DNA of 64,000 nucleotides from Hyparrhenia diplandra (lineage: Eukaryota; Streptophyta; Magnoliopsida; Poales; Poaceae), in contig JADLZK010010872.1 of assembly GCA_015847255.1 (NCBI GenBank), forward strand, positions 56,302 through 120,301, written 5' to 3'. The translations under genes and the position numbers were made by a program. The notes beneath the pieces are model-generated. The model was not told where the DNA came from, did not search any database, and saw nothing but the letters and a program-made list of their open reading frames with translations. Positions 46,602 to 58,918 of this stretch are shown one piece after another (position 1 is the stretch's first letter; the number at the start of each line of letters is the position of its first letter).

Positions 46602-47114
46602 ACAAACTCAAATTATCTTAAGGGCCAAATAACGCTAAGGAAAGGGGTTAAACAGCCAAGAAAATGATTCATGACCTTAAGCCGCCAAGAAAATGAACCA
46701 AGACCTTAAACCGCTAAGCAAACGTGCTCTTGAAGGCTTACTAACAAGGAAATAAGGACCTCAATTTGCCAAATGGCAAGCAAATGTTGCAACCGTGAAA
46801 ATAGTTTGCTTGGGGGTGGGCAACCACCAAGTAAATCAATTTTCTAGAGGGCCAACACCTCCAAGGAAACACTCTTGGCTGCCAAGGTAATTGATGTTTG
46901 CTTGGCTGCCACCTCCAAGGAAAATGTAGTTTTTCTTGACTGCCATTAGACGCCAAGTTAATTCAGATTTCCTGAGGGTCGCCCCCCAAAGAAATTTTTA
47001 TTGGCAATAAAGAATAATCACATTAATCAATATATTTAATATTCTGGTCACCATTTTCAACTGCCACATGATGGCATGCATATGGGAATTTTATTATTGT
47101 CCCCAACCATTATA
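46602..47114. repeat. Degenerate GCCAAGGAAA-type repeat cluster
   Basis: About 380 bp contains many variants of GCCAAGAAAA, CCAAGGAAA and their complement TTGCTTGGC, in both orientations, then AT-rich DNA. Such clusters resemble subterminal arrays of CACTA elements; a CACTA coding fragment and right end lie downstream. No left terminus CACTA was found at the junction with the PDR duplicate. Confidence 0.5.
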
Positions 47115-47437
47115 TTGACGTAAAATATCCATACAAATATTACAAGTGCATTTATGATTCATCCTTACATGAAGTCCATACATCGTAACACAAAATCACT
47201 AATAGTGTAGTACATTGGTCTTTCAACTGGTTCTGGTTGCATAGTAGTAGAACACAATGTACCTTGCAAGGTGTTTGGCTGAAATAGAGCCCCTTGATAT
47301 GTTGTTTATCGAGCTGCTGCTAATCTTTTGCTCTTCTTTGGCTACGGCCCCTGTTGATTCTGCACTTCTTTACTCATGGCGCTGTTGCTTCTCTTCTTCT
47401 GCTCACTATGCCTAAATTGTTAGGTGAAGCAGCCAAA
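47115..47437 (+). repeat. Dispersed repeat, copy B (copy A at 4635-4973)
   Basis: See copy A for the shared bounds. Here the repeat leads directly into CACTA-type coding sequence, which suggests that it is part of a CACTA-family element. Confidence 0.75.
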
Positions 47438-48176
47438 CCCGGACATCGCCGAACGGATCATGGAGTACACGGCGGCGGCAAAGGCGCGCCATGGGGAGGA
47501 GTACGATCCGTGCACACAGGAGATCGATGCAGATCTCGTCATGAGGCAAGGAGGAGGAAAGAAGCACGGACGGATGTGGATTGCCAACAACGTCATCAAC
47601 AGTTCGGTCTCTCCCTCACCCGGATCCGGCAGTTAGTGCCGCCACCGACCCACCCATACGTCCACGGGTGAGCTCTTCACAGCACCAGGTCAACACATTC
47701 CAGGTTAGTCCATGGTTTTTCGCCGTCCATTAATATTTACACCTTACTTACGTTTGGAAAACTGAAACTTTGGTACTATGTGTTGTAGGCCGAGCTAGAA
47801 AATGAGAAGAAGCAGCGTGAGGAGATAGGCGTGAAGCTTCGGCCACAAGTGCGACGGTGAAGGCCCTGAATCACGGCGCTGGCAATGCAGCAAACGCGGC
47901 TAGAGGAACCGACGAAGTTCCTAGCAGCTATTGGCGAAGTCCGGTTTGCCCTTGCCACCCGAGCTCCTCAATCCCCTCCCTTTGCCGGCGCCTTTGTTCT
48001 ACCTTCTCCCGTGAGTATAAAAAGCAATTGTTTTTCGCTTCTTTGCGCAAATCCTTTCTAACACATGCAAGCGGCTTTTTTCTTTTTGCAGCAACCGTCG
48101 GCGGGTTCGAATCCTACTCCCTGCGCAACCAGCCTGCAGAAGGCCTACCCTCACCGGGCGGAGCCGCAACGTCTTG
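47438..48176 (+). pseudogene. CACTA (En/Spm) element protein fragment, Ptta/En/Spm-type
   Basis: The frame from 47438 reads ERIMEYTAAAKARHGEEYDP, then GGGKKHGRMWIANNVI, similar to the conserved GxGxxHGRxxIxD region in plant Ptta/En/Spm proteins. A frame change is followed by SLTRIRQLVPP. After an apparent intron (47704-47789) comes AELENEKKQREEIGVKL, a short coiled-coil-like segment typical of the end of these proteins, and Pro-rich frames up to a stop near 48177. These proteins bind element ends in the nucleus. The N-terminus is absent and frames are broken, so it is a remnant. Confidence 0.6.
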
Positions 48177-48353
48177 AGATGCAGTGGTAGGGCTTATTGG
48201 ACTTGTGTTGTGAACTTTGTGATGCACTGGAGACAATTATACACTTTGTGAACTTGTGGATGTGAACTTGTGATGCACTTGTGACATTTATGCTATATAT
48301 ATTGTGCTTGTTGTGGTGAATGTGCTAGATGTGGTATCTATGTGTTGGATATG
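48177..48353. other. 3' UTR-like tract of the CACTA gene
   Basis: A GT-rich stretch with repeated GTGAACTT and GTGATGCACT words, often seen after the last exon of grass CACTA genes. No further coding sequence. Confidence 0.4.
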
Positions 48354-48615
48354 CAATCGCCCTCGGGATGGTATTAGAAGTCGTTTAGGACAGCGACACG
48401 GTCTCCAAAACACAACTTTAACCTCTTATTATTATAAAAATATTTATGGAGATGTGATATATGTATACTTTTATCAAAGTATTTTTTAAGACAAATCTAC
48501 TCATATAATTTTTACATTTACAAACTCAAAAACTTAAAAGTTATTGATGGTTTATATTCCCGATGTTTGACCCAAACCTTGTCCAAAACGACTTCTAATA
48601 CCAACCCGGAGGGAG
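48354..48615. mobile_element. Stowaway-type MITE inside the CACTA element
   Basis: The left GGTATTAGAAGTCGTTTAGG matches the complement of the right CCAAAACGACTTCTAATACC, and the right end finishes GGAGGGAG followed by TA. The left terminus is degraded (CGCCCTCGGG instead of CTCCCTCCGGG), so the start is approximate. Confidence 0.7.
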
Positions 48616-48659
48616 TATATATATATATGTGATTTTGTTTGCTTGTCAAGGTAAAATTT

Positions 48660-49240
48660 CTGGGAAAAAGTTTTTTACTGCCCCTTTGCCAGAGGGCGCC
48701 ATGACCATGGCGCCGGCAAACTGGGAATGGGCGGCAAGGGGAACTGCCGAGCGCCCCATGGCCATGGCGCCGGCAAAGGCTAAGGGATTCACCGAGTGGC
48801 GAGGCAGGGCGGCGTGGCAAAAAAAAGCTTTTTGCCGCCAAAAAAAGCTTTGTCGAAAAAACAATGGATTCACCGCAAAAGTGGCGGAGGCGCCACTTGC
48901 GGCAAAAAGCTTTGCCGGCCCGGCGTCAAATGGCGCGGGCTCGTAGCGCCTTTACCGGCGTCAAATGCTCGGCAAAAGTAAATAAAAATAATAAAAAATT
49001 ATTTGTCGGCGTTGTTTGCCGCGGCGTCAAAAGGATGTTAACGGCGCTACCGTCGTAACGACAGTTTCCTTTGCGCCGTGCGTGTGTCGACAAATTGGTA
49101 ACGTGTGTGTCGAGCGGCGGAAAAACTCGGCGAAAAATTTGCCGACTAAAAGCGCGGGCTTCGGTGAAGCCTTCGCCCGAGCACTACCGTGGCTTCACCG
49201 AGCTTGTCGCATGCTCGGCGAAGAGCCGGCGTCGGTAGTG
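48660..49240. mobile_element. Right end of a CACTA transposon
   Basis: The segment ends GCCGGCGTCGGTAGTG at 49240, whose complement starts CACTACCGACGC. The preceding 550 bp are dense in GGCAAA/TTTGCCG and CTCGGC words in both orientations, the subterminal array pattern. GTT follows and may be one target-site copy. The matching left end was not located, so the extent of the element to the left is unknown; it probably includes the coding fragment at 47438-48176. Confidence 0.75.
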
Positions 49241-51310
49241 GTTACGTTGTTTGCCATCTAAATCTCCTATATAGGAGCTCCCCACTATCCAGGATTAGGG
49301 AATTCTCGGGCTTCCTATTGGTCCCGCATTGATAAGCGAAAAAAAAACTGATTAGGGAAATCGTAGTTTTTCTCTCCGTCAAGCGTGAAAGAGTTGTGTC
49401 CTGGGCTCTTTCCCCTCGCTTTGCGCGTGGGCGGGCTTCGAACGTGGTGGGCTGAAAATCCATGCGTCGTCTACAACCGCTTCCGAACGCACGGCTCCGT
49501 CGGCCTCAACTACCCCCGCCGCCTCCGCCCGCGCTTTCCACGCCCTTCCGAACGCTTGCACTTCACCTCCCGCATGAAAATTCAGATCTCTTCCCCCATA
49601 TAAAGCGAAGGAGGAGGTGGAGGAGAAGCCGAGGATGCCGCCGCCGCACTTTCCTCCATCGCCACGCCCGGAGCCGGAGCCGGCCGACCGCTGCCCCGCC
49701 TCGCGCCCCTCGAGGTCCTCCGCCGCCTCAGCGTGGGCGCGGACGCCGCGGGGCTCGCCGGGCGGAAGCGGCCTCTCCTCTCCTTGCCGCCGATCCGAGG
49801 CTGCGATGTGCCGAGGTGCATGTGGTCGATCTCTCTCCCAGATCCCCTCTCTACCGGCCCTCCCGGATCCCCTCTATCTCTCCCTTCGTCGATCCATACG
49901 AAAGTCTGTTCTTTTTTTGGTTTATTTTCTTTGTCCATTAAAAAGTACAACGAGGGGAATTGGAAGGAAGAGACTCGGTTTTTGAAGTAGCCCGATCTAT
50001 GTCGGCAATAAGAGAGAAGGGTTTGTTTCCCTATTGTGTATAAGTATTGTATAATGGGGGTTTTACCTATAACCACTGTTTTTTGATTCTTAACTCGCAA
50101 TTTTTGCTTACGGCATGGCGATTGATTTCACCTGCAGAGAGGAGTTGGAAGAGCCATGGGCAACGCAAATGGCCACTGGTGCCCGTAAGGATCCAATTGA
50201 GCTTCCTTTGCTTGTCGATTGAATTATTCTCTCGCTAGAACGTTGATCAATACTTTTTTTTTCCGAAAAAGGTCAATACTTCATCATAGTTCTTTTCGTT
50301 GAACAATGTTTTGGATTCAGATATCTCCTCATATGACTTGCTTTTGATGAAATTGAGATAATCCTTTCAGAAAAAAAAAAAAGAAATTGAGATAATCCCT
50401 TGAATATATAGTTGGGCAAAACCGCAAAACTGGCACTCTCGCTCTCCAAAACTTTCTTCTTCTTTTTGTTTGTTTCATGCACGAAAAAATATAACAGATA
50501 CTTTAATTAGATCTTAATGAAACCGCTGCCACTCACCGCTACTATGAACATTTGCTTAAATTTCTAAGATATCTACTTATCTATGAAGTGTGTGCAGAAA
50601 GAGTAGTGTGCGTATTATGTGGTAATTAAGCTATGCAAAGCTATATAGATAGTTAGTTTTGTTTGGCCATGTAACCAATTATCACGGTAAGCTGAGTCAT
50701 CTATCACAATTCACAAGTAACCTGTGTTATAAATTTGGGAATTTGGCGTTGATGTTTGAAGTTGAATGCAATATTATTTCTCGTATTTAACTATTCTTCA
50801 TTCGACCATTTCATTTCATAAACTATTTGTTTTGGAGTTTATTATTTTGAACTAGCATGCTCCCCTAATCTCCTCATAGCCTGAATGTCAACAGAAGCAC
50901 CCTTTTCGTTTTCTGAATGCCAACCGATGTGCTCCACTAGCAAGACCTTCATTATTTTTTTTTTAGTGTGAATAGAGGTGCTCCACTACTATGAGTTACA
51001 TTCTGAATGCGTGCCCACTAGCATCGATTGCATACTATAAAATGATGCCGGTTGCATTGTGGCACTAGCATACTATAATATAATTGTGTCAAACATTTAG
51101 ACCATGCTTGAAACCTGGTAACGGCCAGCAGCCATGCATGCATCACTGATCTCCATCATCGCCAGTTTGAAACAAAACTTTCTCCCATTTTCTTTCATTG
51201 AACCCGAGATATAATGTGTTTCTGTTCATTTTCAGGGAAGATTGTGAATCTGACATGCACTGGGCCTCTCTATCATCTTCAAGTTACCAATCCATATATT
51301 TTAACCAAAA
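49241..51310 (+). other. Possible 5' end of an unrecognised gene, then AT-rich DNA
   Basis: TATAAAG at 49599-49605 is followed by a purine-rich leader and an ATG at 49635, in a sharply GC-rich block (49460-49860) typical of grass first exons. One frame reads RPLPRLAPLEVLRRLSVGAD and then AGLAGRKRPLLSLPPIRGCD; this is protein-like, but I do not recognise it, and frames compete. The following DNA to 51310 is AT-rich with no convincing second exon. It could equally be a captured gene fragment within a transposon. Confidence 0.3.
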
Positions 51311-51420
51311 AAAAAACACGGCTTGATTCTCAAAACTATTGCACGCTAATACAGTTGCATAATTATGACACTAGCTCTAATTTAAGTCAATGTGGTTGTG
51401 AGAATCAAGCCGTGTTTTTT
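51311..51420. repeat. Perfect 22-bp inverted repeat, 66-nt loop (MITE-like or hairpin)
   Basis: Positions 51311-51332 and 51399-51420 are exact reverse complements with the core CACGGCTTGATTCTCA. The loop is AT-rich. The size and perfect ends suggest a miniature inverted-repeat element. No flanking target duplication was obvious. Confidence 0.8.
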
Positions 51421-51659
51421 GTAATTCATGGCAATTCAATCATTTTCCTCCACTTTTTTTTTTTTTTTTTTTTTGTAATTTGTCTGTTTGTTTTCAAAAC
51501 TGAAATTGAAATTTGAATATTGTTCCATAATTTGTTTAACTCTCATCCGAGCCTAAAATTGATTGTGAGCCCTCTAAGTATATATTGTGTGCAATTTGTT
51601 TTATTTAAATTTATCTATTAAAATATTATGAAAATTTCCTTATGATCATTGCATTTTTT

Positions 51660-51699
51660 TTTAATTCCGCAGCAACGAACGCGGGTGAGATTCCCCTAG
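51660..51699 (+). mobile_element. Helitron-like 3' terminus
   Basis: A short GC hairpin (CCGCAGCAACGAACGCGG) lies a dozen bases before CTAG followed by T, matching the Helitron 3' end rule (hairpin then CTRR, insertion before T). Homology to the first duplication segment starts just after, so the point is an insertion boundary. The 5' TC end was not identified. Confidence 0.4.
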
Positions 51700-51749
51700 T
51701 TAATCTAGTTGGTATATCACTAATAACTAACTGATGGATATATAGTCGC

Positions 51750-54434
51750 CGACGTTATCTGGTTGGTAGTTATATATCACTATAATCAGGCACGTGGTAC
51801 CTCGTGGAAGCTTCAACGTGAGTTCGTGTTCTTCGGCCCCCGGTACATGCAAGAACGCGCGCGATGACGCAAACATGCATCTTGTCTTGGGGAAAATATA
51901 TTGAACTAGCTAGCGTGTTGACGTACGTCGTGGTCGTCGTCACGTGCGACTAGCAGCTTCAGAGAACCGGAGACGACTCTGGTCACGGGTTGCACCGAGA
52001 GCGCGGCGAGCGAATGAATTCGCTATCGAGATTCGAGAGTCCACATGTCCATATTCTTGTGAGCTGGGTCGAAAACGACGACGGGCGACGCACTGTCGAC
52101 GAACAATCGGGCCACATCACACGCACAACACATGTACGCCCCCATCGAGGTCAATAAGCTATACTATACTACTATACTACTACTTGGAGTATAATAGAGA
52201 GAGGTGGATCCTTCATTCTGAATTTGGAAAACAGATACTACTTTCTCAGCTTATCTCTCAAGTTTGATGCAATGCAAGCGTTGACGGCCTGACATTACTA
52301 CCAACAGTTGTGAGCTTCTGATCATGCTCCCTTCTCATTAAAAATGTTACTATCACTTCCGGATGAGTCAAATATATCCAAAACTTTGACCCAATATATA
52401 AATATTAATCAATATATGATACATAATTATTAGTATTATTATCATCATTAGATAATACAAATGTTGTTAGTATTTTCTAAAAGAAACTAGTTAAATTTAA
52501 GAAAGTTTGACGAACCACGAAACCCAAAGTGACACTCCTTTTATGACGGAGGGAGTAGGTGCATGCATTGTGGTTCTCGACATCCATGATGTACACTCGC
52601 CCTCATTAATGACAACCATGGAAAGTTGAGCCCTGAACTTACAAAATCTTACTAGAAGTCCATGATAGTCACTACTGTAAAAAGATTTTTTGCGAGATAG
52701 ACACGAGAAACTAATGGAGGTGAACACACCTATCAATTAGTCGCCTCCATAAATGGTTAGAGGGTTCTAGGAAAATACCGTCTTTGAAAATCATTTACGG
52801 AGGTAGACATCCTAAGAAAATCACCTTCGTAAATCTCCGATCTCCGATTGACAGAGGTGTTCATCTTAGGATGTCTGTCTCCATAAATTGATTCAAATGT
52901 GAACACCTTCGAAAATCTCCGATCTCCGATTGACAGAGGTGTTCATCTTAGGATGTCTGTCTCCATAAATTGATTCAAATGTGAACGTCCGTCTTAAGAT
53001 GTCTGTCCTTGAAAATTGCTATTAACGGAGGTGATTGTTCTAAGATATATATGGTATTCATTTTTAGTAAATCTGGACAAGGACAAACCTTATATCAATA
53101 GTGTATCTCTTTGACGCGTTCTACAACTTTGTAATTGAAAAGTTTTTATTTAAAACTGTTTATGGCCCAAAAGTATTGTTGAAAGTTCATGGATTTTGAA
53201 ATTTAAAATTATCTAACAATCTTATAAATTGACATGCATGGTCCATAAGAAAGTTAATAGTTTTCCATACGGTCTACAAATTTGTAGTTGACTTTTTGTT
53301 TATTTGAAAACATTTAGAGTTCCAAATTTGTGTTTTAAGTTTATAGATTTTGAAAAAGCCATCGGGAGGGACGGCGATGGAACCGAGAAAATTGTCATTG
53401 TTAAACACCAATACAAGCAGTAGCGTCCTGTCGCGATCGAGATAGGTGCGGTGCTTGCAGCTCGGTCCATCTGTACAAGTACAAACCGTGACCACGCTCG
53501 GGTCGTTGTCATGTTAGCGAAACGGAGGCCCTGCCGGTGCCAGATTTTGCACGTGTATGGATGGTAGTACGGCCGCCCTAACGGACTCCACCTCCACCCC
53601 GTGAAGGTCAACAAATCCCAAGCACTTTCCTACCTCAAGTCCACGTTACGTACGGTCTTTAGTTTCGTCTTCTCTCTCGCCACGTTGATAAACATTCAAA
53701 TTCAAACACGCGTCCATTCAGGACAGGCAAATCAAAAGTACTAGTATATATGCGATCGAGCATAGTCCGTGTTCAATTTCAACGCAGTCCGGCCGGCCGG
53801 CCGGCGCATAAACTATTTCTTCCTTTTGAATTTTATATCTCAACTCCGTCTCAAACAACCCTGGTTTGGGTTTGGTGGCCTCATCGACATCTTCTAGAAG
53901 AAATTGATGACAAGCGTTGACAAACCAAGTTTTACCCTATTTTTCTTTACTAGTACTAAGTTGTACTCTGCAAGTCTGCGACAATGAATGATCAAAAAAT
54001 TAAAGGCCGGTGACAAATCCCTTTAACTGTCTACGAATTGGTGCCGCCGTCACTGATGATGACAACACCAAATGGGAGAAAATATAGAAGTATGGAGTGT
54101 CAAATTTCAAGAGATCGAGGCAGCTATCAGCACACGTGGTTGCAAACCTTTGTTTACTACTCGTATATGATTTTTATTGTTTGACTTGCTTACATGGAAG
54201 GGCAGAATACATGAAAGGTTACAATCATGCATGCTGAGAATTACGTCACGACGTACGTAGCACAGCGGCAATTGACCAAATGTGAAGCGCGCGGCAATCG
54301 TCAAATCCATCATTCTCCCCGTCCCGGGATTTCTTGTAGCCAGGACTCAGGCCATGGTCTTATAATTTCTACTGTATGTACACCGTACAAAAATAGAAAT
54401 AATCTTCCTTTCAAAAGTCAAATTGTCCAATCCA
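51750..54434 (+). repeat. Segmental duplication blocks A and B, copy 2
   Basis: Counterpart of 23050-24140 and 25375-25475. It lacks the MITE of copy 1. It contains an expanded segment at about 52670-53360 with CACTAC near 52670 and repeated GGAGGT/ACCTCCG-like words (possible CACTA remnant), and a (CCGG)4 run at about 53790. No gene. Confidence 0.8.
52822..52985 (+). repeat. Tandem repeat, 2 x 82 bp
   Basis: ACCTTCGTAAATCTCCGATC starts the first unit at 52822 and ACCTTCGAAAATCTCCGATC the second at 52904; the units are nearly identical to TTCAAATGTGAAC. Present only in the second duplication copy. Confidence 0.9.
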
Positions 54435-57400
54435 AAATTTAACCAGCTAGATTTATATATACCTTCAAATTGATTTATTATGAAAAAAATGTATAGTTAA
54501 TCTTGTGATATTTATTAGTTACCACACATTGTAAATGATAGTAGCTTTTTTATATTTAATCCAGTTGAATTATTTGCTTTCTGGGAAAATGTGAATTTTA
54601 TTCTTTTCAGGATGGAGAGGGGTGGTGGATCTTCTATAATTTAAGGCTTGTTTTTACCAAAATTAGCAGATTGGAATGACATCACTTCCTCACATTGCTA
54701 ATTTTGTTTGACGTACGCAAGCACAAAATGAGTTTCATTATTGGAACCCTTTTCCAAATGGACAACTCTAGGTAAAGTCACATTACTTAAGAAAGACAGA
54801 TAATCAAATATATATCATATACATATAATGCTAGCCTTGCTCAACCTTTTAGTTTGTCGAATGCATTTTGGTAGTTAGCTATAGCCTGTATTAAAATGCA
54901 CTATATTCACAACGATATATGATACCGGACTCTAGTAATTGAATAAGGAGTTCATCGATCACTTACAATCTCAAGATTTTTTCGAATTGTCGGTTAGGCG
55001 GGTTTGAGCCTTGTAGTGAGTCAAAGACAACGGCCCCCCTGGTCCCGAGGAAAGATCAATGCGAAACCGCATCCAATGTCCCACGAGCCCTATTCAGATA
55101 TTGGTAAGGCTTGCAATACATCGATACCATTTGGCTTGACCTTTTTCATTGCCGATATGACGTGACTCGCTACTTTCAACTTCTTAGCTCTTATGTTTCG
55201 ATCCCGTGATCTTCTATCTTTCCCTCGTCCGTCAAGTTCACCAAGTCGGGATGGTCCTTTCTTATATTATAGCCGATGACTGTTTCATTAATAAAAGCGA
55301 TGGAGAGAGGTAAATAATACCATTCTTTAACTTCCGCCTCCGTGATCGGCGCCAACCTACAAGCGACATGTGATCGTGGGTATAGGTACCCTTGAAACAA
55401 AGAAGCTATATAGGATGCAAGGGACATGTGCAAGTAAAATTGCGCTTTACATAGCAAACAAGGTGACTTTGGCAAACGCCAATGTCCCATTAGGACGTAA
55501 GTAGTCTTTGACATGTTCGACCAACCAAGAATCGACATCGGTGGTAGTGGAAGCACTCTACGAAGAAGGACCGGTTATGTAATCCACGCTTGCGAGACGG
55601 TGTATGTACCACGCATGAACTTCGAGCTCCCCAGCCCTCGGGCGATGAGTCGGGCCTTTGGTATCATGAACTTCCCAAACTCGAACGAAGTCGGGGCATT
55701 CGTCCGAGACAAACCCGATAAGGTGGGGATTTTGGCCGCGCAAAGCCGGGCCAGTACAAATGTTAGCTAGAAAGGCGAAAAAGAAGTAGAAGCACAACAT
55801 ATTACAACTCGTTGTTTCATGGGGCATACCTTTCGACCTAACATCACTATCGGGGCCTTTTGGGCGACGGTACTTGTCGGCTACGAACCTCCTTCATCGA
55901 ATGTCGGCTTCTTCAAGTGGTGGGAGGGGCATTTGCCCGGTCCAAATCCTTTCTCGCTTCCCCGATGCTTGAGGTGTTGTCCATTGGAGGCCTTTGAGTG
56001 TAGATGGGTGTCTCGCCCCACTCTCTCCTCGCAGGACCTAGCACTGCTTCGCCGCTTGCTTCCCGACTGTCGTGCCCTCATATGTCGGCCCCCAGTGCCG
56101 GGCTCCCGAGGTGCCGCCTCCTTAGGCCCTCTGTGTGCCGCCCTGGGTGTCGGCCCCCAGGGCCCTCAGGTGCCGGTAGTAGGGGGGGGCACTCGAACCA
56201 TGAGGAGGGCTGCTGCCTCCGCCGTCCCCCACCATCTTCATCATCACCTGACGAGTCACCATAGGGTCCGTGGCGCATTGGGTCCGTCGCCTTCTCTTTT
56301 GGTGAACCGACGTGAAGTCAATTTCTATTATCTTGAGCTCAATGTCCACCTTCGCCACAAAGACGCTGTACGAAAGCAGTTCCTAGAGTCTTGACCCCAT
56401 TATGAGCGGATAGTCCAGCCTCCCGCTTTCATTTTCAAGGCGCCACGCACTGATGTTGACTTCAAAGACATTCTGGAGGGATCTCAGGCGCCTGCATGAC
56501 CCCCTAGAAGATCCGAGGAAATACCACCCCCTCGGCCACCGCTCTTCTCTTGCCCAACCTGCCGACTGTGTACTTGTCAATACGCACCGCAGTCTCTTCG
56601 GGTGATATCATCCACGGGGTTCCTGTCAGGTCAACCGGCAGAGGTGTCGCTGGGTGGCACAGGGATACAACAAGGCGAAACATCTGTTCCTGATCTTCAC
56701 CATCTGGGGTCGTTGCTCATGAGAGCCTCTTTGATGGATGGGTGATCATTTGTCGCAAGGCTCACGGCCTTCCCCGTCTTCAAACCCTCCTCTCTCGCTC
56801 GTGTGATGCGAGGCAAAGATCTCCGACGCCACGAGCCCACCGTCGCCCAACTCTTCTCGCTTTGCGGTACAATGAAAACAAAGTCGGGTAATTCGTGATG
56901 GTGACAAAGATGATGGCACGAAGAGTGAACTTCTTATGGCACATCAACCATCCCGACCCCATCATCAAACAAGATCAGATCTCCTCCATGAACGGCTCCA
57001 GAACACATCTATATCGTTGTCGTCGTTTCGGGCCTAGATATGAGCATGGTGAGCAAACATACCTCCGCTTTTGACAAAGATGAGGTAGATTGTACATGGT
57101 GAGATCCCACTCCGACCACGTGCTGTGTGTGCTGCGTGTCACCGATCGGGCTCATTCCGTCGGTACTCACGCGAACCGAACGCCCCGCCCTCTCGCAGTC
57201 GTGGTAGGCGGCGCCGGTCTTGCTAACACTTAGCATCCCAGGGTGCCGTGAGCCTCGCCATCCTTTACACGACGCTAGATGCATGCCGTCATGTGCTTAG
57301 CATCCCAGGGGTTCCCATAGAGAAGCCCGCAGCGACAAGGACTGGAAGGTACCGATTGACAAAGGCTGACGTTCCTCTCAAGGTAACCTTCCCTCTTCTC

Positions 57401-58639
57401 ATCTTGCGTTGACATGATCTCTTTGGCGTCCGCACTGTTTTTTCTTTCTTTTTTTTCGCCTGGCCCCGCTTTCATCGAGCTCATCGTCCACGCTGAGCAT
57501 CCGGCATTCCGCTTGTATCGACCAGCGCCACAAAGGCGGACAATCGGGTCACCATACCGACGCCTGATATAGGATACAAGTGGTTAAAGTGCATCGAACT
57601 TTTTTCACTTTCATTGCCACCGGGCGGATCAACTTCTTAGCACGATACGTATTAGCAGGAACCTTGTTAGGCGTTGGATACGGGAGGCTGGGTAACTTAC
57701 GAGCTCATTGGCTAGTGTCGCACAAAATGCATGATGAGACTTCAACACGAATTGTGTTAAACTCGCGTAACCCTTCGACTGCCTTTGTAAAAGCGGATCA
57801 ATTGCTGCCCGCTTCATCTCTTTTGAAGTTCTCCAACCATTTCGCACCCAAAACAGAATGTCGCCCTCATCGGTCGGTTGACCAAATTCAAAACCCGGAC
57901 ATCCTCGTGTGTCGTCATAGATTCTTCGCCGCCGTCTCCACCACCACCACTCACCGCCATCGCATCCATCGCCGACGCCACCGCGGTTCAATAAATCTGA
58001 TGGAATTGGACCGCCGGTGGACTTTCTCGGCACCGGATCGGCCGGGACCGCCTCGCACCGATCGACCGGGTGGATCAAGGGTGGAACTTCTTCGCCATGA
58101 AAAGTCCACCAAATAGTCATTGACAGCCATGCATGATTAGGTGAGATCGCACTACTGTCATTGAACGCCGGACTTTTTTTTGCATTTTGCTAGCGACGTA
58201 TAATCGCTCGTTGAATTATCTCGCCAGGTCGCCGCCGCAGACGGTAGCAAAACTTCTTTCACCTCATCAAAGTATTCGTCCTCAATCCTCTTTCTATCTC
58301 ATACATCCAAAGGCCTTGGGTGCCTTCCATCCTCGCCCCCGCTTCTTCCAAAAGCTAAGTGCCGCTACATAGTACGCTCAAAAAAAAAAGAAGAAGAAGT
58401 TCCACCATAGATCTAGATCTAGAGAAAGGCGCTTTTCTCCCCCCCTCCCATGGATCTAGATGTAGAGAGGGGATGAAAAGAGGGAAAAGAATGATGAAAA
58501 GGGGCCTATTATCGCACCAATTAGTGTTCTTTCTCCTCCCCCAGTTAAAAAGTCCCAAATCAAAGATTTTGTCAAATTTGGGTCAAAACCTCCCTCCCCC
58601 AACAAGTTGGAAGAGGAAGATCCGTGAGTAAGAAGAAGG
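54435..58639. other. Copy-2 specific insert with unidentified ORF fragments
   Basis: Not shared with copy 1, which is contiguous across this point. Minus-strand frames at 55191-55556 and 55558-55827 are adjacent and could form one broken coding region (EVHAWYIHRLASVDYITG, then QFYLHMSLASYI, TEAEVKEWYYLPLSIAFINE); I do not recognise the family. The GC-rich part at 55980-56270 and the frames at 57580-58120 show no motif. The insert ends in a CACTA-type terminus at 58918, so it is probably a CACTA element with captured or family-specific coding DNA. Confidence 0.5.
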
Positions 58640-58918
58640 CGCCCGTGCATTATAGGCGCCGGGGTTTTGCGTGGCGGGCGCCTTAATTTGCCCGCCACGC
58701 AAAAACACGGAGGGATGCGGGATGGCGCCCGCACGCGACGCCACGCTTAATACATTAATACGGCGGGCGCTACAGGCGCCCACGCACGCTGTTTATCTTT
58801 TTCCGCGAGAGAGCGCCGCCGGGCGGGCGTGGGTCGATCATTCGCGTGGCGGGTGCAAATTGTGCCCGCCACGGAAAAAGATCCGCCCCTTACTCGCAAA
58901 ATCGAATCGGTACTAGTG
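58640..58918. mobile_element. Right terminus of a CACTA transposon
   Basis: Ends CGAATCGGTACTAGTG at 58918; the complement begins CACTAGTACCGATTCG. The preceding 280 bp carry repeated TTTGCGTGGCGGGCGCC and its complement, a subterminal array. CTA follows and may be a target copy. The left end was not found. Confidence 0.75.

Noticed and set aside
55819..56394. 191-codon plus-strand ORF
   Set aside because: Runs through GC-rich low-complexity DNA opposite other long frames; no recognised domain.
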